Source: JAHFOW01 sp964370795
Lineage (GTDB): Bacteria > Planctomycetota > Brocadiia > Brocadiales > Brocadiaceae
Direction: 5' to 3'
Assembly (NCBI GenBank): GCA_964370795.1
Contig: CAYJME010000194.1
Location: 1 to 6,338 of the forward strand
Length of the DNA stretch: 6,338 nucleotides
Position 1 is the first letter of the stretch, and the number at the start of each line of letters is the position of its first letter. The notes below the pieces were generated by a model. That model was not told the DNA's origin. It saw nothing but the letters and a program-made list of their open reading frames with translations, and did not search any database. This document shows positions 1 to 6,273 of the stretch, piece after piece. The translations under genes and the position numbers were made by a program.

Positions 1-738
1 GTTGATCAAGGATGCAACATACGCAGCTCCAAAGCCGTTGTCAATATTTACCACCGAAACACCGGAGGCGCAACTGTTCAACATAGATAAAAGCGGGGTT
101 ACACCCAAAAAGCTGGCGCCGTAACCAATACTGGTTGGTACACCAATAACAGGGCAATCTACTAATCCCCCAACAACACTAGCCAAAGCGCCTTCCATCC
201 CTGCGACAACAATAATCACGTTGGCCTTGAGTAGTTCACCGTGGCTCTTCATCAACCGATGGATGCCCGCCACACCGACATCGTACAGTACCTTTACTTT
301 GTTCCCCATAATTTCCGCTGTTACCCGTGCCTCCTCAGCAACGGGGATATCAGAAGTGCCAGCCGTTATAATCAAGATGAGTCCCTTGTTTGGCTTTCTC
401 CGTGTCTTTCGTATAGTTATCGTCCGCGCCTGTTCATGATAAACAGCCTCCGGAAATTCACCGGCAACAGCATCATAAACTTCAGGGGTCGCACGGGTCG
501 CAAGCATGTCATTTCCCCCGGCAACAATGTGTTCTGCAATCCGCACCACCTGCTCAGGGGTCTTGCCCAGACAAAAAATTACTTCCGGGAAACCACATCG
601 GATATTGCGATGGCTATCTACCTTGGCAAAACCAATATCCTTGTAAGGCAACTCTTTAATCTTTCCCAGAACATTATCAATTGATACTTTTCCGCTTTTA
701 TAGCTTTCTAATAATTGTTTTATAACGTCAATGTCCAT
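1..738 (-). CDS. larB: LarB, nickel-pincer cofactor synthesis (pyridinium-3,5-biscarboxylic acid mononucleotide synthase), 3' end cut by the window
   Basis: LarB carboxylates and hydrolyses nicotinic acid adenine dinucleotide to pyridinium-3,5-biscarboxylic acid mononucleotide, the first step towards the nickel-pincer nucleotide of lactate racemase and other LarA-type enzymes; it acts in the cytoplasm. I translated it by hand from the ATG at 738: 246 codons stay open to base 1, so only a few C-terminal residues should be missing (family about 250). Residues 1-115 form the LarB-specific N-terminal part. Residues 119-246 are the PurE-like (AIR carboxylase) domain, with TAGTSDIPVAEEA at 125-137, DVGVAGIHR at 153-161, AGMEGALASVVGG at 179-191 and GVPTSIGYG at 199-207. 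The cysteine in LNSCASGVSVVNIDNG (Cys223) matches the family's catalytic cysteine. No Shine-Dalgarno sequence precedes the ATG. It is separated from tsaD by 253 bp of repeats, so separate transcription is likely. Whether larC or larE follow lies outside the window. Confidence 0.93.
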   Translation of the reverse strand, partial: MDIDVIKQLLESYKSGKVSIDNVLGKIKELPYKDIGFAKVDSHRNIRCGFPEVIFCLGKTPEQVVRIAEHIVAGGNDMLATRATPEVYDAVAGEFPEAVYHEQARTITIRKTRRKPNKGLILIITAGTSDIPVAEEARVTAEIMGNKVKVLYDVGVAGIHRLMKSHGELLKANVIIVVAGMEGALASVVGGLVDCPVIGVPTSIGYGASFLGVTPLLSMLNSCASGVSVVNIDNGFGAAYVASLIN

Positions 739-772
739 GATTAATATATGTATAGGAATTTCAAAGTTGTAG

Positions 773-814
773 AACGAAGCGGTGCTTCGTTGTGAGCGAA
801 GTACCACTTCGCTC
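773..814. repeat. Two adjacent perfect hairpins with related, complementary cores
   Basis: The first hairpin is AACGAAGC-ggt-GCTTCGTT (773-791, 8-bp stem, 3-nt loop). Two bases later comes GAGCGAAGT-acc-ACTTCGCTC (794-814, 9-bp stem, 3-nt loop). The loops are complementary (ggt and acc), and both share the core GAAG(c/t)GGT(g/a)CTTCG when one is read on the opposite strand, so they look like two copies of one palindromic unit in opposite orientation. They lie about 35 bp upstream of the larB start, in its probable 5' leader. There is no T-run directly after either stem, so they are not simple terminators. I read them as a dispersed intergenic palindromic repeat; a role in larB mRNA structure is possible but unproven. 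Confidence 0.7.
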
Positions 815-819
815 TCCAT

Positions 820-842
820 AAAAAGTCGCTGCCACAGGCAGC
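820..842 (-). terminator. Possible intrinsic terminator downstream of tsaD
   Basis: On the minus strand a GC-rich stem GCTGCC-tgt-GGCAGC (842-828) is followed by GAC and then TTTTT (824-820). This resembles a Rho-independent terminator about 150 nt after the tsaD stop and before larB. The three bases between stem and T-run make it suboptimal, and the stem sits next to two other palindromes, so it may only be part of the repeat cluster. Confidence 0.4.
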
Positions 843-910
843 CTAATTTAATGTTGCTGAAGCCAAAGTTGCGAGCCGAAGGCAAAGCAAACCCCTCTTT
901 TTAATTATGA

Positions 911-944
911 GAGAAAGATTGCGTCGCTATCGCTCTCAATGACG
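911..944. repeat. Imperfect palindromic intergenic repeat of the CATTG...CAATC type
   Basis: Read on the minus strand this segment begins CGTCATTGAGAGCGATAGCG and continues through GACGCAATC to a CT-rich end. Its outer bases pair (ATTG with CAAT) around a GCG-rich core. From memory, it resembles the short dispersed element with ends GTCATTGCGAG and GCAATC that occurs between genes in many bacterial genomes. It lies 48 bp beyond the tsaD stop codon. No open frame is associated with it. Only a genome-wide copy count can show that it is repetitive here. Confidence 0.45.
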
Positions 945-991
945 TTTGTACGGTACACTTTTTTCTGAAACAATATACTAGTTTACTCATT

Positions 992-1999
992 TTATGGAAT
1001 AGCTTCAATATCGAGTCCTGAAATATCTCCCTCTAAATATTTTTTATAGGCCAACCCTGCAACCATAGCGGCATTATCGGTACAAAGCTTAAAAGATGGA
1101 TAATACAGGGGAATACCTGATTCCCGTGACTTCTCCTTCAATCTCTGGCGCAATCGGGAGTTTGCCGCTACACCGCCGCCCATGAGTATTCCATACACAT
1201 TATGCATTTTTGCCGCCAGGATGGTCTTGTCGACAAGGACGTCAACTACCGCCTCCTGAAAGCTTGCGGCAATGTTTGCAATCTCCTGTTCAGATAGTGA
1301 TTTGGATTTCCCGGTCTTTACATCCTGTCCCTTGTGATAATACAACACCGCGGTTTTGAGTCCGCTAAAGCTAAAATCGAGGGAATCCTTATCGAGATAC
1401 GAACGTGGGAATAACACAGCGCGATGATTTCCCTGTTTTGCAAGTTTGTCAATGACTGGTCCACCTGGATAACCAAGGCCGAGTATCTTTGATACTTTAT
1501 CGAATGCCTCGCCTGCCGCATCGTCAATGGTGCTACCTAACGGAACGTGCTTTGTCGCGCTTTCTGAGAGGAAAATCGTGGTATGTCCGCCTGAAACAAC
1601 AAGGCCAATCGCGGGATACTGGATAGTATCGTGCTCAAGATTGTTTGCATAAATATGGGCATGGAGGTGGTTGACCGCTATGAGAGGGACATCCAGTATC
1701 ATGCTCAACGTCTTTGCCGTGGTCACACCGATCAGTAATGCGCCAATCAGACCCGGTGTATTAACGACACCAACTGCATCGATTTCCTTAAGGCTTATCT
1801 TTGCGTCAGCCATGGCATTATCAACGATGCCAATAATAGATTCCAGATGCGCACGGCAGGCAATATCGGGAACCACACCACCAAACTGCCGGTGCAATTC
1901 ATCCTGAGACAGAATAATACTCGACACAATTTCTTTGCCGTCCTTTACAAGAGCAGCCGAAGTTTCATCACAGGATGTTTCAATACCGAGAATCAACAT
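992..1999 (-). CDS. tsaD: TsaD, tRNA N6-adenosine threonylcarbamoyltransferase
   Basis: TsaD transfers the threonylcarbamoyl group from threonylcarbamoyl-AMP to A37 of tRNAs reading ANN codons (t6A), working in bacteria with TsaB, TsaE and the TsaC product; it is cytoplasmic and nearly universal. The 335 residues are the usual length. The N-terminus LGIETSCDETSAA (4-16) is the ASKHA-fold phosphate loop. HLHAH at 111-115 supplies the metal-binding histidines His111 and His115, with Asp308 in CTDNAAM as the third ligand. VSGGHT at 135-140, GEAFDKV at 163-169, SFSGLKTAV at 210-218 and MGGGVAANSRLR at 273-284 are further family signatures. The start fits the conserved N-terminus, but no Shine-Dalgarno precedes it: the ATG comes 11 bases after the T-run of a terminator, and the only AGGAG (2032-2028) is 28 nt away inside that hairpin. 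tsaB, tsaC and tsaE are not in the window. Confidence 0.97.
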   Translation of the reverse strand: MLILGIETSCDETSAALVKDGKEIVSSIILSQDELHRQFGGVVPDIACRAHLESIIGIVDNAMADAKISLKEIDAVGVVNTPGLIGALLIGVTTAKTLSMILDVPLIAVNHLHAHIYANNLEHDTIQYPAIGLVVSGGHTTIFLSESATKHVPLGSTIDDAAGEAFDKVSKILGLGYPGGPVIDKLAKQGNHRAVLFPRSYLDKDSLDFSFSGLKTAVLYYHKGQDVKTGKSKSLSEQEIANIAASFQEAVVDVLVDKTILAAKMHNVYGILMGGGVAANSRLRQRLKEKSRESGIPLYYPSFKLCTDNAAMVAGLAYKKYLEGDISGLDIEAIP

Positions 2000-2010
2000 A
2001 GTATAAATAT

Positions 2011-2037
2011 AAAAAAAGCAGGAATATCTCCTGCTTT
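2011..2037 (-). terminator. Rho-independent terminator of the transketolase-ctpA transcription unit
   Basis: On the minus strand AAAGCAGGA-gatat-TCCTGCTTT forms a perfect 9-bp stem (2037-2029 with 2023-2015) and a 5-nt loop, running straight into seven consecutive T residues (2017-2011). It begins 39 bp after the ctpA stop codon. The A-rich side and T-run are arranged for minus-strand transcription only. Its T-run ends 11 bp before the tsaD ATG, so tsaD transcription must begin within this stretch or arise from read-through. Confidence 0.88.
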
Positions 2038-2076
2038 CATAAACAAGTTACCGAAAAACATTCTTTTATAGTTGTT

Positions 2077-3420
2077 CTACGGAGCAGGCCTTTTTTTTGC
2101 GTAGACCTCAATACCTTTTAAGACATCCTTTGCCCTTTCAAGCTGCACATCTACATAGGCTGGTTTTTCTTTCTCCTGTGGGATAGTCCCCTTTAATACA
2201 GCTTCCTTGTCCTTATCTCTGGGTTCGCCCGCCTTTGTATCAATATTGGTGGCGGACATATGCTCGTGCAATGCCTTTGTTTCCGTTAAAGTGAGCGGAA
2301 CTTTTATATCAGGCTCAATGCCCTTCTCGTGGATACAAATTCCTCTCGGCGTATAATACCTTGCCGTCGTAAGTTTGAGGGCAGCCTTCCCATCTTCCAC
2401 GGGGATCAAGCTTTGTACAGAACCCTTACCAAAAGTCCTGATGCCTACTAATAAACCCCGCCTGTGGTCTTTGAGAGCGCCTGCAACAATCTCAGATGCG
2501 CTTGCACTCCCGTTGTTGACCAGCACAGCTATCGGGAAATTGGGGTATGTTCCTTTCTTGTGCGCCTGATATACGTAATTCTGCGTTTTATCCCTTCCCT
2601 TGGTAGAAACGATGACGCCCTTATCCAGGAACTTATCTACCATCTCAACCGCGACATTCAACAACCCGCCCGGATTAAAACGTAAGTCCAGGATAAGACC
2701 TTGCATACCTTTTTTCAACATAACTTGAAGGGCATCATCCATGTCCTTTACGGTATTTTCCTGAAAATTGGTCACGGCAAGATACCATATCTTATATTCA
2801 CTATCAACCATGCGCGCACCCCGAATGCTGTTGACATGAATTTTTGCCCGTTCAATCGTAATATCAACCGGGTTGGTATCGCCTTCATGGACAACGGTCA
2901 GGGTGATTTTTGTTCCAATCTTTCCCCGAAGCTTTTTTATCGCTTCTCTGATACTCATATTTTCGGTAGAGTCACCGTCAATCCTGATAATCCGGTCTCC
3001 TACCAGTATTCCAGCCTTAAAGGCGGGAGAATCAACAATCGGTGTAATTACTGTTAACAGTCCTTCCTTAACAATGACTTCAATTCCCAATCCTTCAAAC
3101 TCGCCTTCAGTTTCAACTTTCAGGTCTTCCAATTCTTCAGGGCTAAAGTACTGGCTATAGGGATCGAGTCCTGAAAGCATGCCACGATAAGCATTTGTAA
3201 GGATTGTGTCCAGTTTTATTTCATCAACGTATTTATCCTGTACTTCCTTTAAGACCCTTACGAATTCTTCGAATTCCTCATATATTTTTTCTCTGGATTG
3301 ATCGGCGCTTTCTTTTTGTTGAATTATCAGGGGGGCTTCGGGAGGCTTGTCCTGTCCGAGAACAACAGCACTTATTGATATGAAGATTATTGAGAAAAAA
3401 AGACGTATGATGCTTTTCAT
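2077..3420 (-). CDS. ctpA: S41 family carboxy-terminal processing protease (CtpA/Prc type) with PDZ domain
   Basis: This is an exported serine protease that cleaves proteins near their C-termini; relatives mature or degrade periplasmic and envelope proteins. The 447 residues begin with a signal peptide (Lys2 and Arg6, hydrophobic 7-21, likely cut near VLG-QD at 22). A helical N-terminal segment (about 40-95, with GLDPYSQYFSPEE at 84-96) leads into a PDZ domain at about 100-190 (GLGIEV at 110-115, SPAFKAGILVGDRI at 131-144). The S41 core follows, with DLRFNPGG at 245-252 and the Ser/Lys dyad: Ser307 in NNGSASASE and Lys332 in FGKGSVQ, plus Gln336. The Ser-to-Lys spacing of 25 matches Prc and CtpB. 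The last 65 or so residues are charged and of low conservation. Its ATG overlaps the stop of the upstream transketolase gene (ATGA), so translation is probably coupled; its own ribosome binding site is weak. A terminator follows at 2037-2011. The functional link to transketolase is unclear. Confidence 0.95.
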   Translation of the reverse strand: MKSIIRLFFSIIFISISAVVLGQDKPPEAPLIIQQKESADQSREKIYEEFEEFVRVLKEVQDKYVDEIKLDTILTNAYRGMLSGLDPYSQYFSPEELEDLKVETEGEFEGLGIEVIVKEGLLTVITPIVDSPAFKAGILVGDRIIRIDGDSTENMSIREAIKKLRGKIGTKITLTVVHEGDTNPVDITIERAKIHVNSIRGARMVDSEYKIWYLAVTNFQENTVKDMDDALQVMLKKGMQGLILDLRFNPGGLLNVAVEMVDKFLDKGVIVSTKGRDKTQNYVYQAHKKGTYPNFPIAVLVNNGSASASEIVAGALKDHRRGLLVGIRTFGKGSVQSLIPVEDGKAALKLTTARYYTPRGICIHEKGIEPDIKVPLTLTETKALHEHMSATNIDTKAGEPRDKDKEAVLKGTIPQEKEKPAYVDVQLERAKDVLKGIEVYAKKRPAP

Positions 3421-4361
3421 TTTTTCTTACGTTCAAGAGCACGTCGTGCTGCAAGAACTATATCTTCCGCCAAGAGGTGATATTCTTTAAAGAGAATGTC
3501 GGGTTCACCCGACTGGCCAAAACGGTTATCAATACCAATCATTTCAACAGGCACAGGATGTGCCTGTGCAAGCACCGACGCTACGGCACTCCCCAATCCG
3601 CCGTCCAGTACATGCTGCTCTGCTGTTACTACGGCGTTTACCTGTTGAGCAACATTCACAAGGATTTCCCGGTCTATGGGCTTTATGGTATGCGTATTAA
3701 CTACCGTAGCCTCGATTCCATCCTTTGATAATATGTCAGCGGCAGTCAGCGCATTGGCAACCAATGCCCCGCATGCGACAATTGCCACATCCTTTCCCGT
3801 TCTGAGGATACTCGCCTTCCCCATGGTATACGGCACTTCCTTTTTGGTAATAACAGGAACTGCAGCCCTTCCCAGACGAACATAGACGGGTCCTTTATAG
3901 GCCGCTACCGCAAAAATAACCTTCCTCGTCTCAACAGCGTCACATGGCTCGATAACCGTCATCGTTGGGATCGTCTTCATGAGTGAAATATCTTCGATAC
4001 ACTGGTGAGATGCCCCATCGGGTCCAACGGATACTCCGCTATGCGTTGCAACAATCTTCACATTAAGCCCGCTGTAACAGACCGTGTTTCTAATCTGTTC
4101 CCAGGCCCGACCTGTCGCAAAGATACTAAAGCTGCTCACAAAGGCAATCTTGCCGCATGTTGCCAGCCCGGCAGCCGTATTCATCATATTAGCCTCGGCC
4201 ACACCCATGTTAAAAAACCTGTCCGGGAATTTCTTGCCAAATTTTGCTGTCGTTGTAGACTTTGACAGGTCTGCATCGAGTACCACGATGTCCTTGTTTT
4301 TTTCGCCGAGTTCCACCAGTGCGTCACCATATGCCTGACGCGTAGCTATCATTTCAGTCAT
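3417..4361 (-). CDS. tkt: Transketolase, C-terminal subunit (pyrimidine-binding and C-terminal domains)
   Basis: This is the second half of a split transketolase, the thiamine-diphosphate enzyme that moves two-carbon ketol units between sugar phosphates. The 314 residues comprise the pyrimidine-binding domain (about 5-170) and the transketolase C-terminal domain (about 185-305). Key sites are Glu56 in NMGVAEANM, the glutamate that activates the thiamine ring, the aromatic pocket around FVSSFSIFATGRAWEQIR (74-91), and GVSVGPDGASHQ (109-120) with His119. VVTAEQHVLDGGLGSAV (244-260) is the conserved C-terminal domain signature. GGAAG lies a few bases upstream and supports this start. The N-terminal subunit gene lies 150 bp upstream on the same strand and ctpA overlaps the stop by 4 bp. 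Related two-chain enzymes include DXS, pyruvate dehydrogenase E1-beta and apulose-pathway transketolases; the matching N-terminal gene and missing thiamine-diphosphate motif here favour transketolase proper or a close sugar-specific relative. Confidence 0.93.
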   Translation of the reverse strand: MTEMIATRQAYGDALVELGEKNKDIVVLDADLSKSTTTAKFGKKFPDRFFNMGVAEANMMNTAAGLATCGKIAFVSSFSIFATGRAWEQIRNTVCYSGLNVKIVATHSGVSVGPDGASHQCIEDISLMKTIPTMTVIEPCDAVETRKVIFAVAAYKGPVYVRLGRAAVPVITKKEVPYTMGKASILRTGKDVAIVACGALVANALTAADILSKDGIEATVVNTHTIKPIDREILVNVAQQVNAVVTAEQHVLDGGLGSAVASVLAQAHPVPVEMIGIDNRFGQSGEPDILFKEYHLLAEDIVLAARRALERKKK

Positions 4362-4395
4362 TTTTACTCTTCCGTTATTTTTAACATGAAAGTTT

Positions 4396-4499
4396 ACCGC
4401 AGAGAATACTGAGGTCTCAAAGATTTTTAGAGAGTCACAATAATTATATATAATATGCTTTAAGTTTGTTTACTTTGCGCTCTCCGCGCCCTTTGCGGT
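4396..4499. repeat. 104-bp imperfect fold-back repeat between the transketolase subunit genes
   Basis: The ends are inverted repeats: ACCGCAGAG (4396-4404) and CTTTGCGGT (4491-4499), matching at 8 of 9 positions. Aligned without gaps, the two 27-bp arms agree at about 18 positions, both ending in CAAAG. In the middle lies a perfect 12-bp palindrome, ATTATATATAAT (4443-4454), centred within about 1 bp of the element's midpoint. The right arm, read on the minus strand, has the sub-repeat pattern CACCGCAAAGGGCGCGGAGA followed by GCGCAAAG. It fills most of the 150-bp gap in an otherwise tightly packed gene pair and has no coding frame, so it looks like a small non-autonomous dispersed repeat. Mobility is inferred only. 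Confidence 0.6.
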
Positions 4500-4511
4500 G
4501 AATTGTTATCT

Positions 4512-5339
4512 TTACTTTAATTCAGCCAGTGCCCGTTCGGCCTCTTCTTTTGTAGGCGCCTTTCCATGCCAGTCCACCTGATTTTCCATAAAAGAAACAC
4601 CTTTCCCCTTGACCGTCTTTGCAACAATAACAGTCGGTCGTCCTTTTACGGCCTCTGCCTCGTTATAGGCAGCCAGGATAGCGGGAAAATCGTGACCGTT
4701 CGTTTCAATGACATGCCAGCCAAAACCGCGCCATTTATCAGGGATCGGATGCGAAGACATAACTTCATGGATAAACCCATCGATCTGCAATCCATTCTGA
4801 TCAATAATGGCGCACAAATTATCCGCTTTATAATGGCTCGCCGCCATAGCAGCCTCCCACACCTGACCTTCTTCAATTTCGCCATCGCCCAGCATGACGT
4901 AAGTCCGGTAATCTTTTTTGTCCAATTTTGCCGCCAGGGAAATTCCCAATCCTACAGAGAGTCCCTGCCCCAACGAACCGCCGGATATCTCAATTCCAGG
5001 CGTTGTTTTCATGCATGGATGGCCCTGAAGCATACTTCCAAATTGCCTGAGCGTATCAAGTTTGTCTATACCGAAATACCCCGTCTCCGCAAGGGTGGCA
5101 TACAGCGCCGGACAGGCGTGGCCTTTTGACATGACAAACCTGTCCCTGTCAAGCCATGCGGGCTGACGTGGATTGTGACGCAATTTACTATAAAAGAGCG
5201 CTACCAGTAAATCGACCGTTGATAATGAACTACCGGGATGGCCGGAGCCCGCCTTGGCGAGCATCCTGATAACATGTCTTCGGATTACCTTTGAGCGATC
5301 TTCTAACGATTTTATATCTAAATTCTGCAAATTTCCCAT
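4512..5339 (-). CDS. tkt: Transketolase, N-terminal subunit (thiamine diphosphate-binding)
   Basis: This is the thiamine-diphosphate and metal-binding half of a two-chain transketolase, which would function as a heterotetramer with the subunit encoded next. The 275 residues match stand-alone N-terminal subunits. GSGHPGSSLS (31-40), SKGHACPALYA (71-81) and QGHP (105-108) carry substrate- and cofactor-contacting histidines (His34, His73, His107). GGSLGQGLSVG (120-130) precedes the thiamine diphosphate motif GDGEIEEGQVWEAA (151-164) with Asp152, ending in DQNG (180-183) with Asn182 as the metal ligand. TVKGKGVSFMEN (242-253) and WHGK (257-260) with His258 close the domain. Together the two subunits make 589 residues, slightly less than a typical single-chain enzyme of about 630-660. 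No Shine-Dalgarno is visible before the ATG and I found no convincing promoter in the 180 bp between it and the upstream tRNA gene, so read-through from the tRNA-Phe promoter is possible. Confidence 0.94.
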   Translation of the reverse strand: MGNLQNLDIKSLEDRSKVIRRHVIRMLAKAGSGHPGSSLSTVDLLVALFYSKLRHNPRQPAWLDRDRFVMSKGHACPALYATLAETGYFGIDKLDTLRQFGSMLQGHPCMKTTPGIEISGGSLGQGLSVGLGISLAAKLDKKDYRTYVMLGDGEIEEGQVWEAAMAASHYKADNLCAIIDQNGLQIDGFIHEVMSSHPIPDKWRGFGWHVIETNGHDFPAILAAYNEAEAVKGRPTVIVAKTVKGKGVSFMENQVDWHGKAPTKEEAERALAELK

Positions 5340-5520
5340 ATTAAGTGAATACCAAAAATAAAAATTCCGCGCCCCTCATAATAATATAAAAAATGGATAT
5401 TTTTTCGTGTGTTATCTCGTCTAAACAAGGAAGTGGTGGTAAAAGGCAGGAACGTAAATATTCAACGGGCAGTTACCCATGCTGAAGCAATCGGCATTTA
5501 TGAATTTCATTGGAAAAAAG

Positions 5521-5596
5521 TGGTGGGCAGAGCCGGGATCGAACCGGCGACACCAGGATTTTCAGTCCTGTGCTCTACCAACTGAGCTATCTGCCC
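5521..5596 (-). tRNA. tRNA-Phe (anticodon GAA)
   Basis: The 76 nt fold into a complete cloverleaf read on the minus strand: 7-bp acceptor stem GGGCAGA/TCTGCCC, D arm GCTC-AGTTGGTA-GAGC, anticodon arm CAGGA-CTGAAAA-TCCTG, variable loop GTGTC, and T arm GCCGG-TTCGATC-CCGGC. The loop gives anticodon GAA at 5563-5561, so it reads phenylalanine codons. Discriminator A and the 3' CCA are encoded (5524-5521). A run of six T residues (5519-5514) follows almost at once but without a hairpin. A consensus-like promoter lies about 50 bp upstream. Confidence 0.98.
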
Positions 5597-5645
5597 TTTT
5601 TAATACCCCTTGTGAAACAACCGCAGAACACTATAAAACTAAATT

Positions 5646-5674
5646 ATTATAGAAATGAAGGAAGTGCAAGTCAA
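5646..5674 (-). promoter_or_regulatory. Sigma-70-type promoter of tRNA-Phe
   Basis: Read on the minus strand, TTGACT (5674-5669) is separated by exactly 17 bp from TATAAT (5651-5646), matching the consensus at 11 of 12 positions. Transcription would start near 5639, giving a 5' leader of roughly 40 nt before the tRNA. It is the strongest promoter-like sequence I found in the window, and its position before a tRNA gene supports it. It may also feed the transketolase genes by read-through. Confidence 0.85.
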
Positions 5675-6002
5675 GGTTTTTTTAAGCAAACTTGATCACT
5701 ATCTGAATGGTAGGGTATGCAGACGATTTGAAATGTTTGAAGTTAAGAAAAACATAAAGCCGAATGTAACTCTTACCAATTGGAAACAGAATCATATTCG
5801 TTAATTGTTTTTTGCTATTAATTAATGAAATACACTTGTAATATATTGTAATTAAATGGAAATAGTCTTCGCCTTATCGACATTAATAATTATTAGCCAA
5901 GATTGAAATACGGAGAATTATTGCTGAGCATATTTAATTAGGCCTTACGGCGACTTTTTATCTAATAAGATTAATACACACCCCCCTGAATCCCCTCCCA
6001 GT
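5675..6002. other. AT-rich non-coding stretch ending in a C-rich tract
   Basis: I see no convincing gene here. The stretch is strongly AT-rich, with many stops in all frames and short AT palindromes such as TAATAATTATTA (5884-5895). From about 5979 it changes abruptly to a C-rich tract (CACACCCCCC then TGAATCCCCTCCC), which runs to within two bases of the ATG of the broken antitoxin gene and leaves no room for a ribosome binding site. It separates the minus-strand housekeeping block from the plus-strand genes at the right end. Confidence 0.6.
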
Positions 6003-6168
6003 ATGAAAACAGCGTCTGTTTCTGAATTAAAGGCGTCTCTCAGTGAATATCTTTCAAAGGTAAAGGCTGGAGAGGAAGTACTTGTTACCGACAGCCGGAT
6101 TGGTCCGCATTGGCAGCGGCAAGATAAAAGCCAGCTTTTGTGATTTTTCGCGTATTTGGTGGGTTTAA
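6003..6168 (+). pseudogene. Phd/YefM-type antitoxin gene, frameshifted remnant
   Basis: The frame from the ATG at 6003 starts MKTASVSELKASLSEYLSKV and continues KAGEEVLVTD, the classic DNA-binding N-terminus of a type II Phd/YefM antitoxin (residues 1-30). After Asp30 the frame turns into an unrelated tail (SRIGPHWQRQDKSQLL) and stops at 6141-6143, 46 residues in all against roughly 70-90 for the family. The next frame over, from 6094 to a stop at 6166-6168, reads AGLVRIGSGKIKASFCDFSR, which looks like the expected middle and C-terminal part. Only one base separates the two halves, where about five codons (RG-x-P-x) are expected, so a deletion near 14 bp is a good explanation. The upstream bases are C-rich with no Shine-Dalgarno. 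I see no toxin gene directly after it. A short functional product from the intact N-terminus cannot be excluded. Confidence 0.72.
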
Positions 6169-6262
6169 GTAGTCTTGAATCTTATATACATAAATGTGGT
6201 AACCAAGGAGTGTTTTTTCTGTTTGACTCAAATAGCCCCATTTGTTCTCTTTCAGTAAAATT

Positions 6263-6268
6263 AGGAGG
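6263..6268 (+). promoter_or_regulatory. Strong Shine-Dalgarno sequence
   Basis: AGGAGG lies 5 bases before the ATG at 6274 and is a full match to the anti-Shine-Dalgarno core. It fixes the start of the partial gene that follows. It stands out because tsaD, larB and the N-terminal transketolase gene have no recognisable site. Confidence 0.75.
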
Positions 6269-6273
6269 AAATC

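Noticed and set aside
221..684. Two overlapping plus-strand frames of 72 and 147 codons
   Set aside because: They lie opposite larB, whose minus-strand frame is open throughout and carries clear family motifs; these are shadow frames.
773..842. Possible CRISPR-like array of short palindromes
   Set aside because: The units are different hairpins with 2- to 13-bp gaps, not identical repeats separated by uniform unique spacers.
4566..5129. Plus-strand frame of 187 codons
   Set aside because: It is the opposite strand of the N-terminal transketolase gene, with no ribosome binding site or recognisable motifs.
5340..5440. Promoter for the transketolase operon
   Set aside because: TATATT and TATTAT sequences occur, but none has an acceptable -35 at 16-18 bp, so I did not call one.
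5510..5695. Open frame of 61 codons on the plus strand across the tRNA-Phe gene and its promoter
   Set aside because: Its product is the antisense translation of the tRNA (the SRDRTGDTRIFSPVL pattern), a well-known false protein call in databases.
5655..5804. A 49-codon plus-strand frame beginning MKEVQVKVFLSKLDHYLNGR
   Set aside because: It has no ribosome binding site, overlaps the tRNA-Phe promoter on the opposite strand and resembles no family I know; probably chance.
5884..5895. Perfect 12-bp palindrome TAATAATTATTA as an operator
   Set aside because: It is in very AT-rich DNA where such palindromes arise easily, and no promoter or gene start is close by.
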